24,499 nt of DNA from an uncultured Clostridia bacterium (GCA_934169535.1 CAKPOC010000009.1:1-24499); one strand, 5' to 3'; shown: positions 14,449-23,120, numbered from the stretch's first letter. The notes: generated by a model from the sequence alone, not told the origin. Made by a program: numbers and translations.

Positions 14449-15293
14449 TTGTTTTGCATAATTCTATTCTTTTTCCATTTAAGTAATTTAATTTGCCAGC
14501 GTCTGTTTTAAATTTAAACGTTATCGCCGTACTCGTAAGCTCTTGATATTTTTTGTGATATTTTTTGTTTATTTCGTTTATTCCATATTTTCCATCTCCT
14601 AAAATTGGATGTCCAATATGTGCCATATGTGCTCTTATTTGGTGAGTTCTTCCTGTATGTAATATTATTTTTAATTTTGAAAGATTTTTATTTGTGTCTT
14701 TATCAATTACAAAATACTCTGTTATTATTTCTTGATATCCTTTTTTAGGTGTGTCAGACACATATACAATTGACTTTTTGCTGTCTTTAAATAAATATGC
14801 TTTTAAAATTTCATGTTCTATTCGGAAACTTCCGAATAGCTGTTGCTACATATTCTTTTTCTATTTCATGATTTTTAAATTTTTCAAATAAAATGTCTTG
14901 TATCTGTTTACTTTTTGAAAAAATTACTAATCCCTTTGTGTTTCTATCAAGTCTGTGACAAGGAAAAACTTCATATCCTAGTTTTTTAGAAAGCATTTGA
15001 GTTAATGAATTTTCACCAGTTACTTCTATTTCGTATGGTTTATTTACTATAACAATGTTGCCATCTTCATAAATTATTTCGCTTTTTGAAAAATTTTCAT
15101 CGCTTATATATATTTTTATTTCGTCACCTTCATTTACCAAAACATTATCAGATATTTTTACATCATTTACTCTAATATCTTTTTTGCGAAGCGCTTTATA
15201 AATAGCTCCACTAGAAAGCATTGGAAATTCTTTTTCTATTACATAAATTATTTTTTTATTGTTATATTTTGAACTTACTTTTATTTTTTTCAT
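14432..15293 (-). pseudogene. RluA-family pseudouridine synthase broken by a +1 frameshift
   Basis: An rRNA or tRNA uridine-to-pseudouridine isomerase in two frames. The 5' part (14811-15293) encodes an S4-like RNA-binding domain (residues about 15-75, IRVNDVKI) and the catalytic motif CHRLDRNTKGLVIFSKS, then runs out of frame after EYVATA and stops at 14811-14813. The other frame carries FGSFRIEHEILKAYLFKD, then the C-terminal catalytic motifs LHTGRTHQIRAHM and GHPILGDGKYG to 14432. The total of 862 nt is one more than a multiple of three, and removing one base near 14839 would restore a protein of about 286 aa. The break lies in a perfect inverted repeat. It may be a true mutation or a sequencing error. 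There is no ribosome binding site; the promoter suggests a leaderless mRNA. Confidence 0.88.
14818..14839. repeat. Perfect palindrome at the frameshift site
   Basis: Ten-base arms CTATTCGGAA and TTCCGAATAG surround a 2-nt centre. The base whose removal restores the reading frame (14839) is the outermost base of one arm. Such a hairpin can favour replication slippage, and also base-calling errors. Confidence 0.85.
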
Positions 15294-15299
15294 ATTGTT

Positions 15300-15328
15300 A
15301 TTATATAATTATATCTTTTTTTAGTCAA
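15300..15328 (-). promoter_or_regulatory. Promoter giving a leaderless transcript of the rluA-type gene
   Basis: Minus-strand TTGACT (15323-15328) and perfect TATAAT (15300-15305), 17-nt spacer. Only 6 nt separate the -10 element from the ATG at 15291-15293, so transcription should begin at or next to the start codon. The -35 element overlaps the tail of the gpr terminator. Confidence 0.7.
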
Positions 15329-15355
15329 GAAAAAAGCCGCAAAATAGCGACTTTT
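15327..15355 (-). terminator. Terminator after gpr
   Basis: Minus-strand arms 15347-15355 and 15332-15340 pair over 9 bp (one G-U) around a 6-nt loop, and run into six U residues. The stem overlaps the gpr stop codon. It ends the murB-to-gpr operon. Confidence 0.85.
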
Positions 15356-16178
15356 ACATTGCTAAATTTATTCCTTTTGAAACAATTTTGCTCATATTTT
15401 CTATTAGCTCGTCAATCTCTTTTGGAGTTACTATCATGTCTTTATAATTTTCATCATTTGTAATTGCTGCTAAACTTACGACTGTAGGAATTCCTATCGC
15501 CAGAACTGGGATATTTAAAGTAGTTTTACTTATTTCCTTTCTTGTGTTATTTACTCCTGCTCCTGGCACAATTCCTGTATCGGCAAGTTGTATGCTGCTG
15601 CTTATTCTTTCTATATTTCTTGTTGCTAAAGCATCAATTGCAATTATCATTTTAGGATTTGTGTTTTGAGTTATTCCTTTTAAAATTTCTATAGTTTCAA
15701 TCCCTGTAATTCCTAATACTCCTGGCGAAATTGCAGAAACTGGCCTTGTTTTTTCTGGCATGGCATGTGGCATATATTCTAAAATATGTCTTGTAACTTC
15801 TATTTTTGATACTACCTTTGGTCCTAATGAATCTGGTGTAACATATCTATTTCCAAGGCCTACAACTAATATCGAATCATCTTCTTTTACGCTTTTTCTA
15901 ATCATATTTTTTAATTCATCTGAAAGAACTTTTGAAATTATTTCTATTTCGGTTTCATCTATATATTTCATTTTCTTTATGTCAATGGTAACATAATTCC
16001 CAATTGGTTTTTCCAGCGCCTTTTCACCTTTTTCATTTACAATTTCCACTCTAGAAATTTCGATATTTTCTTTTTCAGTATTTTCAATTTTTACACCATC
16101 AATTTCATTTTCAATATTATTTTCTTTTTTATAAATATTATTTCTTTCTACGGCTAAATCTGTTCTAAAATTAATCAT
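15354..16178 (-). CDS. gpr: Germination (spore) protease GPR
   Basis: Aspartic-type endoprotease (family A25) made in the forespore and activated by self-cleavage. On germination it degrades small acid-soluble spore proteins. Start: an in-frame ATG lies further out at 16229, but a perfect AGGAGG sits 8 nt before the ATG at 16176-16178, and only the shorter form gives the usual N-terminus, close to the family's xxRTDLAxE (here MINFRTDLAVERN). The product is 274 aa. Conserved blocks are VVGLGNRYVTPDSLGP, SAISPGVLGITGIET, IAIDALATRNIER, ADTGIVPGAG and LAIGIPTVVSLAAIT. Last gene of its operon. No clear SigG promoter was found in the upstream end of holA. Confidence 0.95.
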   Translation of the reverse strand: MINFRTDLAVERNNIYKKENNIENEIDGVKIENTEKENIEISRVEIVNEKGEKALEKPIGNYVTIDIKKMKYIDETEIEIISKVLSDELKNMIRKSVKEDDSILVVGLGNRYVTPDSLGPKVVSKIEVTRHILEYMPHAMPEKTRPVSAISPGVLGITGIETIEILKGITQNTNPKMIIAIDALATRNIERISSSIQLADTGIVPGAGVNNTRKEISKTTLNIPVLAIGIPTVVSLAAITNDENYKDMIVTPKEIDELIENMSKIVSKGINLAM

Positions 16179-16190
16179 AAAAAAATTCCT

Positions 16191-16209
16191 CCTAAACATA
16201 TTTTGTTTA
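16191..16209 (-). promoter_or_regulatory. Hairpin abutting the gpr ribosome binding site
   Basis: CTAAACA and TGTTTAG form a perfect 7-bp stem with a 5-nt loop. The second arm shares its last two bases with AGGAGG, so the stem touches the ribosome binding site. It is small and AT-rich, hence only moderately stable. Confidence 0.5.
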
Positions 16210-16230
16210 GAAAGAATTTTTTTATTCATG

Positions 16231-17259
16231 TTATGAGCAATATCTACAAAGAATTGATTCTACTCCTATATTTATATCCATCATTCCATTTTTTACTTTA
16301 TAATCTAGCTCTATAAACTCTTTTAAAATTTTTTTAAGTTCTTCTTCTTTAAAATAGCCTGCTTGCTTTTTGTATTTAGTTGTTAAAAATGTTTGGTTTG
16401 GTTTTAATTTTAAGCTATTTATTAAATTCAAATTTTCTTTTACTGCAATTTTAGTTATATATAATTTTTTAAAATGATTATATAATGTTATAAATATTTT
16501 TTGTATTGGCTCTTTTGCATAAATTAAATTTTTTAAGACTTTAAGAGCTGCCTCTATGTCTTTTTTTCCTAGGCTATCTGTTAAATCAAATATTATACTT
16601 TCAAATTGTTTAGTTGCAAGTAAATCTATTGTTTGCTTTGTAATTGTGCCATTGGGGCCAACATATTCTATTTGTTTTCGTATTTCGTTTATAAGCTCAG
16701 AAAGTGATGTTCCACAATTTTCGATAAAATAATTCATTGTTTGTACATCTATATTTACTTTATAAGCATTACAAATTGATTTCATCCTTCTTGCTATATC
16801 GTTTGGCTTTTGTTTTTCAAAATTGCATACTATTCCGCAGCTTTCAATTTGTTTGTATAATGTATTTTTTTCCGCTTCTTGCTCTACAAAAACAAGTATT
16901 ACTCCATCTTTTATTTGGTCTATATTTTCCTTTATATAGTCTGCAAGTTTATTCTCAAATTTATTTTCACTTTTATTTTCGGCATTTTTTGTTTTTTTGG
17001 CTTTTTGAAATAAGCCTGTTTCTTTTGCAATTATTATTTTGGTAGGATATCCAAAAGCTGGTGTTTCTATGTCTGAAATAATATTTTGAACATTAGTATT
17101 ATCTATCTGAATATAATTTATCCCTTTTACCATTTCGCCAAATATATTTTTTATTTTCTTTAGGCAGTTTTCAAGCAAAAATCTTTCTTCTCCATATAAT
17201 AAATATATGTTTTCCAATTTTTCTTGACGTAATTCATTTTCTAAAGATGTTATATCCAA
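16231..17259 (-). CDS. holA: DNA polymerase III, delta subunit
   Basis: Clamp-loader subunit, 342 aa, that opens the beta sliding clamp. The N-terminal block NIYLLYGEERFLLENCLKKI (residues about 17-36) contains the beta-binding region. The following domains carry the conserved VFVEQEAEKNTLYKQIE and TMNYFIENCGTSLSELINEI (about 175-194) segments, and the C-terminal collar domain begins near 245. It starts at TTG (17257-17259), 8 nt after GGAGG; this ribosome binding site overlaps the end of the glycogen debranching gene, so the two are tightly coupled. Length and order of motifs are typical. Confidence 0.93.
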   Translation of the reverse strand: MDITSLENELRQEKLENIYLLYGEERFLLENCLKKIKNIFGEMVKGINYIQIDNTNVQNIISDIETPAFGYPTKIIIAKETGLFQKAKKTKNAENKSENKFENKLADYIKENIDQIKDGVILVFVEQEAEKNTLYKQIESCGIVCNFEKQKPNDIARRMKSICNAYKVNIDVQTMNYFIENCGTSLSELINEIRKQIEYVGPNGTITKQTIDLLATKQFESIIFDLTDSLGKKDIEAALKVLKNLIYAKEPIQKIFITLYNHFKKLYITKIAVKENLNLINSLKLKPNQTFLTTKYKKQAGYFKEEELKKILKEFIELDYKVKNGMMDINIGVESILCRYCS

Positions 17260-17274
17260 AATTTTTGCCTCCTA

Positions 17275-19287
17275 CTACTTTTCTAAAACAATTCTTAAAA
17301 CTTCTGCTACACTCCATGCTTGTGCAAAAGCCCCTCTTGCCTCAAATGGAAATCTTGAATCATAAATTTCACTAATTGTTCCTATACTAGAATTCATCTT
17401 CATTTCTTCCTTAAATGTTTCTGTTGTTCTTTCTATTAGTTCTTTTAATTCCTTTTGTGCATTTTCATTATCTTTTTTGTCTATTTTCATGTAATTCTTT
17501 ATTGCTTCATAATATAAGCCTAATAGCCACACCCATGTGATTCCTTGATGATAACTTGAATCTCTTTTAGCAGGGCTTCCTTCGTATATATCCACATACT
17601 TTTCTTCGTCTGCAGCTAACGTTTTTAATCCATAAGGATTTAACAATTTTTCTTTTATGGTTTTTAATGTTTCTTTTGCAATTTTTTTGTCTTCTATTAT
17701 AGGATGAGTTAATGAGAGTGCAAATAATTGGTTTGGTCTTACCTTTGGATCGCCTAAAACGTCATATAAGCATTTCTTTTGCTCATTATAAAACTTTTCT
17801 ATAAATGAAGCTTTTGTTGCTTCTGCTAGGCTTAAATATTCTTTACACTTTTCCTTTTCGCCAAAACGTTCTGCAAATCTTGCCATTATTTTTAGTGCAT
17901 TAAACCATAACGCATTTAGTTCTACAGTTTTGCCATTTCTTGGTGTTACAGGTGTTCCATTTACTTTTGCATCCATCCATGTAATTTGTGTGTTAAAGCT
18001 TCCTGCAGATACTAAATTGTCATCATCTAAAAAGATATTATTATCATCTAAATTAGTTCCATTTATGTATGCACTAATTATTTTTTTCATTGGCTCATAC
18101 ATTTTTTCTTTTACAAAGTTAAAATCATTTGTATATTTAGCATATTTGTAAACTTCTTCTATTAGTAAAAGCGCACTATCTGCACTATTATACAAAGGTT
18201 TATTGTTATTTTCATCATAACCATTTGGAACTATCCCAAATTTTAAATCTCTTATATTTGTTAATAATACTTCTCTTGCTATTTCATACCTTTTAGTTAC
18301 AAGTAGAAGTCCTTCAAAAGCAATTAATGAATCTCTTCCCCAGTCTAAAAACCAAGGATATCCTGCAATTAATGTATGTAATCCAAAAGTAGGTCTATTT
18401 ACAACAAAATTATCGGATGCAATAATTAAGCTTTTTATCATGTCTATGTTTTTATCATTCATTTTTCTGTTTTGAATAAGTTCTGTATCATATATTAATT
18501 CACTTAATCTCATAACTTCGTTGTTTATAACTTTTATACCATCTATTTCTTCAATGTTTTCTTCTAACGAACATACAAAAGTTATTATTTTTTCTTCATT
18601 TGGCGCAATATTTATATTATATACTCCTGGAACATAATGGTTTTCTACTGAATCAAAGCCTCGTTCTTCTTCCCTTGGATAATACATGTTGTAAAACATA
18701 TCTTCATTATGTTTTAAGTACTTTCCTTCATTGCAATACATATAAATTGGTGTACTTGTGTTACCATCTAATGTTACTTCCAATTTGTTGCCTTTATGCG
18801 TTTGCTTTGCCTCAAAATGATGATCCTTATTTAAGCTATGAAAATCTCTAAAATTTACAATTGGAGCTATGCAAAATTTTGCCTCATCTGGACCATTTTT
18901 AATTCTGTATAATACAACTACTGTATTTTTTCCATATTCCATACATATGAATTTTTTTATGTTAGTATTTTCTACTTGGTATGTATAAATTGGAATGTAT
19001 TCCTTTTTAAAATCTACTAAATATTTGTATCCTTCTGTTATATCTCCATTTGCAATATTGGAAAACAAATCATATTTTTTATTATTTATTTCTATGCTTT
19101 CATCTACTTTTGATAATATTAAATGTCTTTTTGCAGGTGGATTTAATGGTGCTATTAAAAGGCCATGATATCTTCTTGTATTTACACCTAACTCACTTTG
19201 CGAACAAAATCCGCCTATTCCATTTGTAATTATCCAATCCCTTTGTAAGCTTTTTTTCAGATTTCCACTTATATTTTTATATTCCAT
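17275..19287 (-). CDS. Glycogen debranching enzyme (amylo-alpha-1,6-glucosidase)
   Basis: A 670-aa enzyme with a bacterial N-terminal beta-sandwich domain (residues about 1-245; TNGIGGFCSQSELG and NTRRYHGLLIAPLNPP are the signature) and a GH133-type (alpha/alpha)6 barrel (about 280-670). Conserved barrel segments are GYPWFLDWGRDSLIAFEG (310-327), TWMDAKVNGTPVTPRNGKTV, NALWFNALK, VRPNQLFALSL, SSYHQGITWVWLLG and AFAQAWSVAEVLR. It hydrolyses alpha-1,6 branches of glycogen or related alpha-glucans in the cytoplasm. No other glycogen gene is present in the window, and it lies between yvcK-like and holA genes in an operon otherwise unrelated to glycogen. AGAAGGAA precedes the ATG. Confidence 0.93.
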   Translation of the reverse strand: MEYKNISGNLKKSLQRDWIITNGIGGFCSQSELGVNTRRYHGLLIAPLNPPAKRHLILSKVDESIEINNKKYDLFSNIANGDITEGYKYLVDFKKEYIPIYTYQVENTNIKKFICMEYGKNTVVVLYRIKNGPDEAKFCIAPIVNFRDFHSLNKDHHFEAKQTHKGNKLEVTLDGNTSTPIYMYCNEGKYLKHNEDMFYNMYYPREEERGFDSVENHYVPGVYNINIAPNEEKIITFVCSLEENIEEIDGIKVINNEVMRLSELIYDTELIQNRKMNDKNIDMIKSLIIASDNFVVNRPTFGLHTLIAGYPWFLDWGRDSLIAFEGLLLVTKRYEIAREVLLTNIRDLKFGIVPNGYDENNNKPLYNSADSALLLIEEVYKYAKYTNDFNFVKEKMYEPMKKIISAYINGTNLDDNNIFLDDDNLVSAGSFNTQITWMDAKVNGTPVTPRNGKTVELNALWFNALKIMARFAERFGEKEKCKEYLSLAEATKASFIEKFYNEQKKCLYDVLGDPKVRPNQLFALSLTHPIIEDKKIAKETLKTIKEKLLNPYGLKTLAADEEKYVDIYEGSPAKRDSSYHQGITWVWLLGLYYEAIKNYMKIDKKDNENAQKELKELIERTTETFKEEMKMNSSIGTISEIYDSRFPFEARGAFAQAWSVAEVLRIVLEK

Positions 19288-19302
19288 TTCTTTCGTTCCT
19301 TC

Positions 19303-20775
19303 TTATTTTGCTTTTTTCTTTTTTGTGGTAGTTTTTTTAGCTGTTACCTTTTTAGGTTTTCTTGTTTCACTTTCTTTAATAGATTGTATTCTGTCATTGT
19401 ATTTTTCGTAAAATTTACTTGAATGTTTTTCTCTTTTTTCTGCAGTTTTTTCTCTCTTTACTCTATTTTTCTTAATTTTCTTTTTAGTTTTCTTTAATCT
19501 ATTTTCAAGCATTATATATCTTGTGTCATTTTGCATATCTCTAAATTTTAGGTCCTCACATATTAGTTCCATAATGCTTGTTGCAATTACGTCAGAGTTA
19601 TGTCTTATTTTGCCATTTTCTATTGTTGATAAATTTCTTTGAATAAGTTTTATTCCTTCTGCTTTTACTTTTGATACGTCTTGCTCTATTATCTCACTAC
19701 CTTCTGCATTATATTTTCTAATGTATTCTGGCACAATTTCGCCTGTATCGTATATACAATAGTCAAATATATCTTTTCCTACGTGATCAATTATTGCTTT
19801 TATGTGGTCATATAATGAATAATTATCTGTTTGCCCAAATTCAGTCATTATATTTCCAACATAAATTTTAAAGCATTTGGTATCTCGTATTGCCTTTGCA
19901 ACGCCTGGAATTAGTAAGTTTGGAATAACATTTGTATATAAACTTCCTGGTCCTATAACTATACTATCTGCTTCTTTTATTGCATTTATAACTCCTGGTG
20001 CTACTCTTGTATTTGTAGGTGAAATATACACTCTTGAAATTTTATTTATTCTGTTTGAAATTTCAGTTTTTATTTTTTCTTTGCTTTCAATTACTGTTCC
20101 ATCATCTAATTCTACACAAATTTTTACTTTATCTAGTGTTGCTGGAAGAACTTTACCAGTAATATTTAATACTTTACTACTTTTTAAAACAGCATTAGAA
20201 AGATCTCCTTGTTGTTTTTTCATAGTAGATAAATATACATCTCCGAAAGTGACTCCTGGGCTTACCTGCGCGTTTAATAGTTTTGCCATTTCTGTTTCGT
20301 TGTTGCTAAGTGCTATTAAACTGTCTTCAATGTCCTTGTACTCGCCAAGTGACTTTGCTTTTGAGCCATAATCTGAAACAGTTACTATTGCAGTTATATT
20401 ATCTGTGTAATTTTTTAACCCTCTTAAAACTGTATTTAAACCACTTCCGCCGCCTATTACAACAACTTTTGGTCCTTGGTCATATACTTTTTTATTAAAA
20501 ATTAAAGATGATACTTTTGAGGAATCTTTTCTTGAATCGCTGTCTTCTACTAATATCTCTAAGGTTCTTCTGTGCATTTGTATTATGCTTATGATAACAC
20601 ATAAAAAACCTAACACAAATGTTAATATTATTACTGCTAGATCTTTAAATTTTAGTTCGTTTGTTACCAAAATTTTTGCAATTCCATAACATACTAGAAC
20701 TATTCCTATTAATGTTAATAAAATCCAACGCTTTATTTTAGTCTTTTGTTTAAACCACGCGAAAAATCCTTCCAT
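19303..20775 (-). CDS. Membrane-anchored YvcK/CofD-like protein with an altered ligand loop
   Basis: A 490-aa protein of the YvcK (gluconeogenesis factor) family, whose best-studied members bind UDP-GlcNAc and adjust carbon flow between glycolysis and cell-wall synthesis. Two membrane segments (about 17-35 and 45-67) precede the Rossmann-like core, which begins GPKVVVIGGGSGLNTVLRGLK (101-121). Later conserved blocks are GDVYLSTM, RVAPGVINAIKEADSIVIGPGSLYTNVIPNLL and KIYVGNIMTEFGQTDNYS. The usual DDGGSSGRLR loop is replaced by SDYGSKAKSLG (134-144) and the following PPGD motif is missing. The tail (about 425-490) is very lysine-rich. It sits 12 nt after murB; the common rapZ and whiA neighbours are absent. 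Confidence 0.85.
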   Translation of the reverse strand: MEGFFAWFKQKTKIKRWILLTLIGIVLVCYGIAKILVTNELKFKDLAVIILTFVLGFLCVIISIIQMHRRTLEILVEDSDSRKDSSKVSSLIFNKKVYDQGPKVVVIGGGSGLNTVLRGLKNYTDNITAIVTVSDYGSKAKSLGEYKDIEDSLIALSNNETEMAKLLNAQVSPGVTFGDVYLSTMKKQQGDLSNAVLKSSKVLNITGKVLPATLDKVKICVELDDGTVIESKEKIKTEISNRINKISRVYISPTNTRVAPGVINAIKEADSIVIGPGSLYTNVIPNLLIPGVAKAIRDTKCFKIYVGNIMTEFGQTDNYSLYDHIKAIIDHVGKDIFDYCIYDTGEIVPEYIRKYNAEGSEIIEQDVSKVKAEGIKLIQRNLSTIENGKIRHNSDVIATSIMELICEDLKFRDMQNDTRYIMLENRLKKTKKKIKKNRVKREKTAEKREKHSSKFYEKYNDRIQSIKESETRKPKKVTAKKTTTKKKKAK

Positions 20776-20787
20776 TTTTGTTCCTTT

Positions 20788-21708
20788 CTATTCTCCTAAA
20801 ATCTCTATTTCAAGTTTTATTTCTTTGTTAAACTTTTTATATACACTTTTTTTAATTATGTCACATAATTCAAGTACATCTTTTGCTGTTGCGCCACCTA
20901 GGTTTACTACAAATCCTGCATGTTTTTCCGAAATTGCAGCTCCCCCTACTTTATAACCCTTTAAGCCACATTCGTCTATTAATTTAGCTGTTATAAAATC
21001 TTCTCCTCTTTTAAATGTACTTCCAGCACTTGGTTTATCTATTGGTTGTTTTTCTCTTCTTTTTTGATTATTTTCAGCAATTCTATTTTCTATTTCTCGT
21101 TTATTAGACTTTACAAACCTTAAAGTAGTACTTAATATTGCTTTATTTCCAGCTGAAAAAATGCTGTTTCTGTATTCAAATTTTTGTTCTTCGTTGTTAA
21201 TGTTTTTTACTTCTAAAGAGTCTAGGTCTACATATTCTGTTGAAACTACAATATCCTTAAATTCACTGCCATAAGCTCCTGCATTCATTCGGACTGCTCC
21301 TCCAACAGTTCCTGGTATGCCAGATGCAAATTCAAAACCTGAAAGTTCTTTTTCTAGTAAAATTCTAGATAATTTCGCATTTAACATCCCTGCTGAAACC
21401 TTTAAAGTTGTATCATTTATAAATTTATAACTGTCATCACATATTTTTATTACAATGCCTCTTATTCCTTTGTCTAGCACAAGAAGATTACTTCCATTTC
21501 CCAGTATAGTAAATGGAATATTTTTTTCTTTAGCTATTTTCAAAATTGGAAATATATTCTCAATTTTTTTTAGCTTTATATATATGTCCGCAGGGCCTCC
21601 AATTTTTATAGTTGTATGCTTGCTCATTAATTCGTCAATGTAAATATCCTCGCTTGGAATAACTTTTGCTAGCTTTTTTGTTATTTGTTCTTTTTCTAAA
21701 TTATTCAA
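20788..21708 (-). CDS. murB: UDP-N-acetylenolpyruvoylglucosamine reductase
   Basis: FAD enzyme that reduces enolpyruvyl-UDP-GlcNAc to UDP-MurNAc in peptidoglycan precursor synthesis. FAD-binding segments are TTIKIGGPADIYIKL, ILGNGSNLLV and ASGIPGTVGGAVRMNAGAYG. The substrate domain has EYRNSIF and SAGSTFKRGEDF with the proton-donating serine, and the last residues contain the conserved glutamate region (LEIEILGE). The start is uncertain: a GTG at 21715-21717 has no ribosome binding site, while GAGGTG (21715-21720) is 8 nt before the TTG at 21706-21708, which is chosen here and gives 306 aa. A TATAAT at about 21730 suggests a promoter with a weak -35. First gene of the murB-to-gpr operon. Confidence 0.96.
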   Translation of the reverse strand: MNNLEKEQITKKLAKVIPSEDIYIDELMSKHTTIKIGGPADIYIKLKKIENIFPILKIAKEKNIPFTILGNGSNLLVLDKGIRGIVIKICDDSYKFINDTTLKVSAGMLNAKLSRILLEKELSGFEFASGIPGTVGGAVRMNAGAYGSEFKDIVVSTEYVDLDSLEVKNINNEEQKFEYRNSIFSAGNKAILSTTLRFVKSNKREIENRIAENNQKRREKQPIDKPSAGSTFKRGEDFITAKLIDECGLKGYKVGGAAISEKHAGFVVNLGGATAKDVLELCDIIKKSVYKKFNKEIKLEIEILGE

Positions 21709-21805
21709 TAATTTCACCTCTATTTTAGAGTACTATTATAATTTTGCTTTTATGTACAATTCTGTTCTATTTTATCATTTATAACTCATTTTTACAATAT
21801 TAATA

Positions 21806-21839
21806 TAAAAAAAGACCTTATGTTTTCATAAGATCTTTT
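21806..21839 (-). terminator. Terminator after the DAACS symporter
   Basis: Minus-strand arms 21827-21839 and 21810-21822 pair over 13 bp with one G-U around a 4-nt AAAA loop, followed by a T-run. It isolates the symporter from murB. Confidence 0.88.
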
Positions 21840-21866
21840 GCTTCTTCTTAAATATTTGTTTAATAA

Positions 21867-23120
21867 TTATTTTTCTTGTTTTTTATCCATCCAGTCTTTT
21901 CCATCTACAATTCTTGCAGCAAGCATTGAAGTTGCTGTATCACCAACAACATTTAATACTGTTGCAGGTACATCTATTATTGTAGCAATCATTGTAAGTA
22001 TTGGAAGTGCTGCTACTGGATATCCCATAAGTGTTAATATCATCATTTCTGATATTGTTCCACCACCAATTGGAACTGCTGTTATTAGTAAGTTTGCAAC
22101 TATAGCTACTGCAATTACTTGCCAAATGCTTGGGTTTGTTGCAAATAAGCAAACTAAAAACATTATTTTAAATACTGATCCTATAGCAGATCCATCTTTG
22201 TGGAAACTTGCTCCTAATGGTATAGAAGTTGTTGCTATATCTTCAGATACACCAATTTTTTGAGAAGCTTCCATATTTATTGGAAGTGATGCTCCTGAAG
22301 AACATGTAGCTGCTGCTGTTGCAGTTGCTGGAATAATATTTTTCCAAAAAGCTACTAGCCCTCTTTTTCCTCCTGCTATAAAAGCATATAATGAATACAT
22401 TACTATATAATAGAAAATTGCTACTACTAAATAAACTATAAATGTTTTTGCATATCCTATAGCTATTGAAGCTCCAAAAGTTCCTATTAATGCTGCAAAA
22501 TAGCATCCTATTCCTATTGGTGCATAGTAATTTATTATATGTATAAATTTTAATATTATTTCATAAGCAGATTCTAAAAAATTCTTTACAAGCTCTCCTT
22601 TTTCTCCTGCTAATCTAATTGCAAATCCAAATATAATTGAGAATACAACTAGTGCTATTATATTGTTTTTAGAAAGTAGACCCGTAAAATCATTTACTGT
22701 TATCGCTTGAACCGTTCTTTCTAATAAAGTTACGTCTTCTGTTGTTTCTTCCGAAGAAACTTCTTCACTTGTTTCTAGCGAAGCTTTTATTTGCTCGCCA
22801 TTTTCAGTGTCTACAAGTTTTGTAACGTTTGTTGCAAATACACCTATTAATGCTGCAACAACTGTTGTTATTGCAAATAATACAAATACTGTTACTAAAA
22901 TTTTACCAAGTCTTTTAGGTTGTTTAATTCTGCTAATTGCAGTGGTAATACTTAAAAATACTAGTGGTACTATAGTAACAAATAATAAATTTAAGAAGAT
23001 ATCCCCTAGTGGGCTTAAAACTGCTGCTTTTTCTCCAAATGCTATTCCTACGATAGCGCCAATTATTATTGCAGCAATAAGTATAATAACTGACTTGTAA
23101 GTTTTTAAAAAGTTTTTCAT
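21867..23120 (-). CDS. Dicarboxylate/amino acid:cation symporter (DAACS family)
   Basis: A 417-aa inner-membrane transporter that takes up glutamate, aspartate, serine/threonine or dicarboxylates with sodium or protons. Eight membrane helices and two re-entrant loops are recognisable: the serine-rich hairpin TCSSGASLPINMEAS (about 275-289), the GASFHKDGSA motif (about 308-317, in place of the common NMDGTA) and VVGDTATSM near the C-terminus. A 33-residue acidic extracellular insert (about 105-137, rich in E, S and T) follows the third helix. Which substrate is used cannot be told from the sequence. It is monocistronic, with its own near-consensus promoter, AAGGAG ribosome binding site and terminator. 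Confidence 0.95.
   Translation of the reverse strand: MKNFLKTYKSVIILIAAIIIGAIVGIAFGEKAAVLSPLGDIFLNLLFVTIVPLVFLSITTAISRIKQPKRLGKILVTVFVLFAITTVVAALIGVFATNVTKLVDTENGEQIKASLETSEEVSSEETTEDVTLLERTVQAITVNDFTGLLSKNNIIALVVFSIIFGFAIRLAGEKGELVKNFLESAYEIILKFIHIINYYAPIGIGCYFAALIGTFGASIAIGYAKTFIVYLVVAIFYYIVMYSLYAFIAGGKRGLVAFWKNIIPATATAAATCSSGASLPINMEASQKIGVSEDIATTSIPLGASFHKDGSAIGSVFKIMFLVCLFATNPSIWQVIAVAIVANLLITAVPIGGGTISEMMILTLMGYPVAALPILTMIATIIDVPATVLNVVGDTATSMLAARIVDGKDWMDKKQEK

Noticed and set aside
14432..14761. Separate small gene starting at GTG 14761
   Set aside because: Upstream codons in the same frame continue the RluA domain without a stop to the palindrome, so it is the second half of one broken gene.
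14811..14870. Programmed ribosomal frameshift in the rluA-type gene
   Set aside because: No slippery heptamer or internal ribosome binding site is seen at the switch; a mutation or sequencing error is simpler.
19877..20371. 164-aa open frame on the plus strand
   Set aside because: It is antisense to the conserved YvcK-like gene, has no ribosome binding site, and its composition is that of a mirror frame.
21838..22263. 141-aa open frame on the plus strand
   Set aside because: Antisense to the symporter's conserved helices; its hydrophobic make-up just mirrors them.
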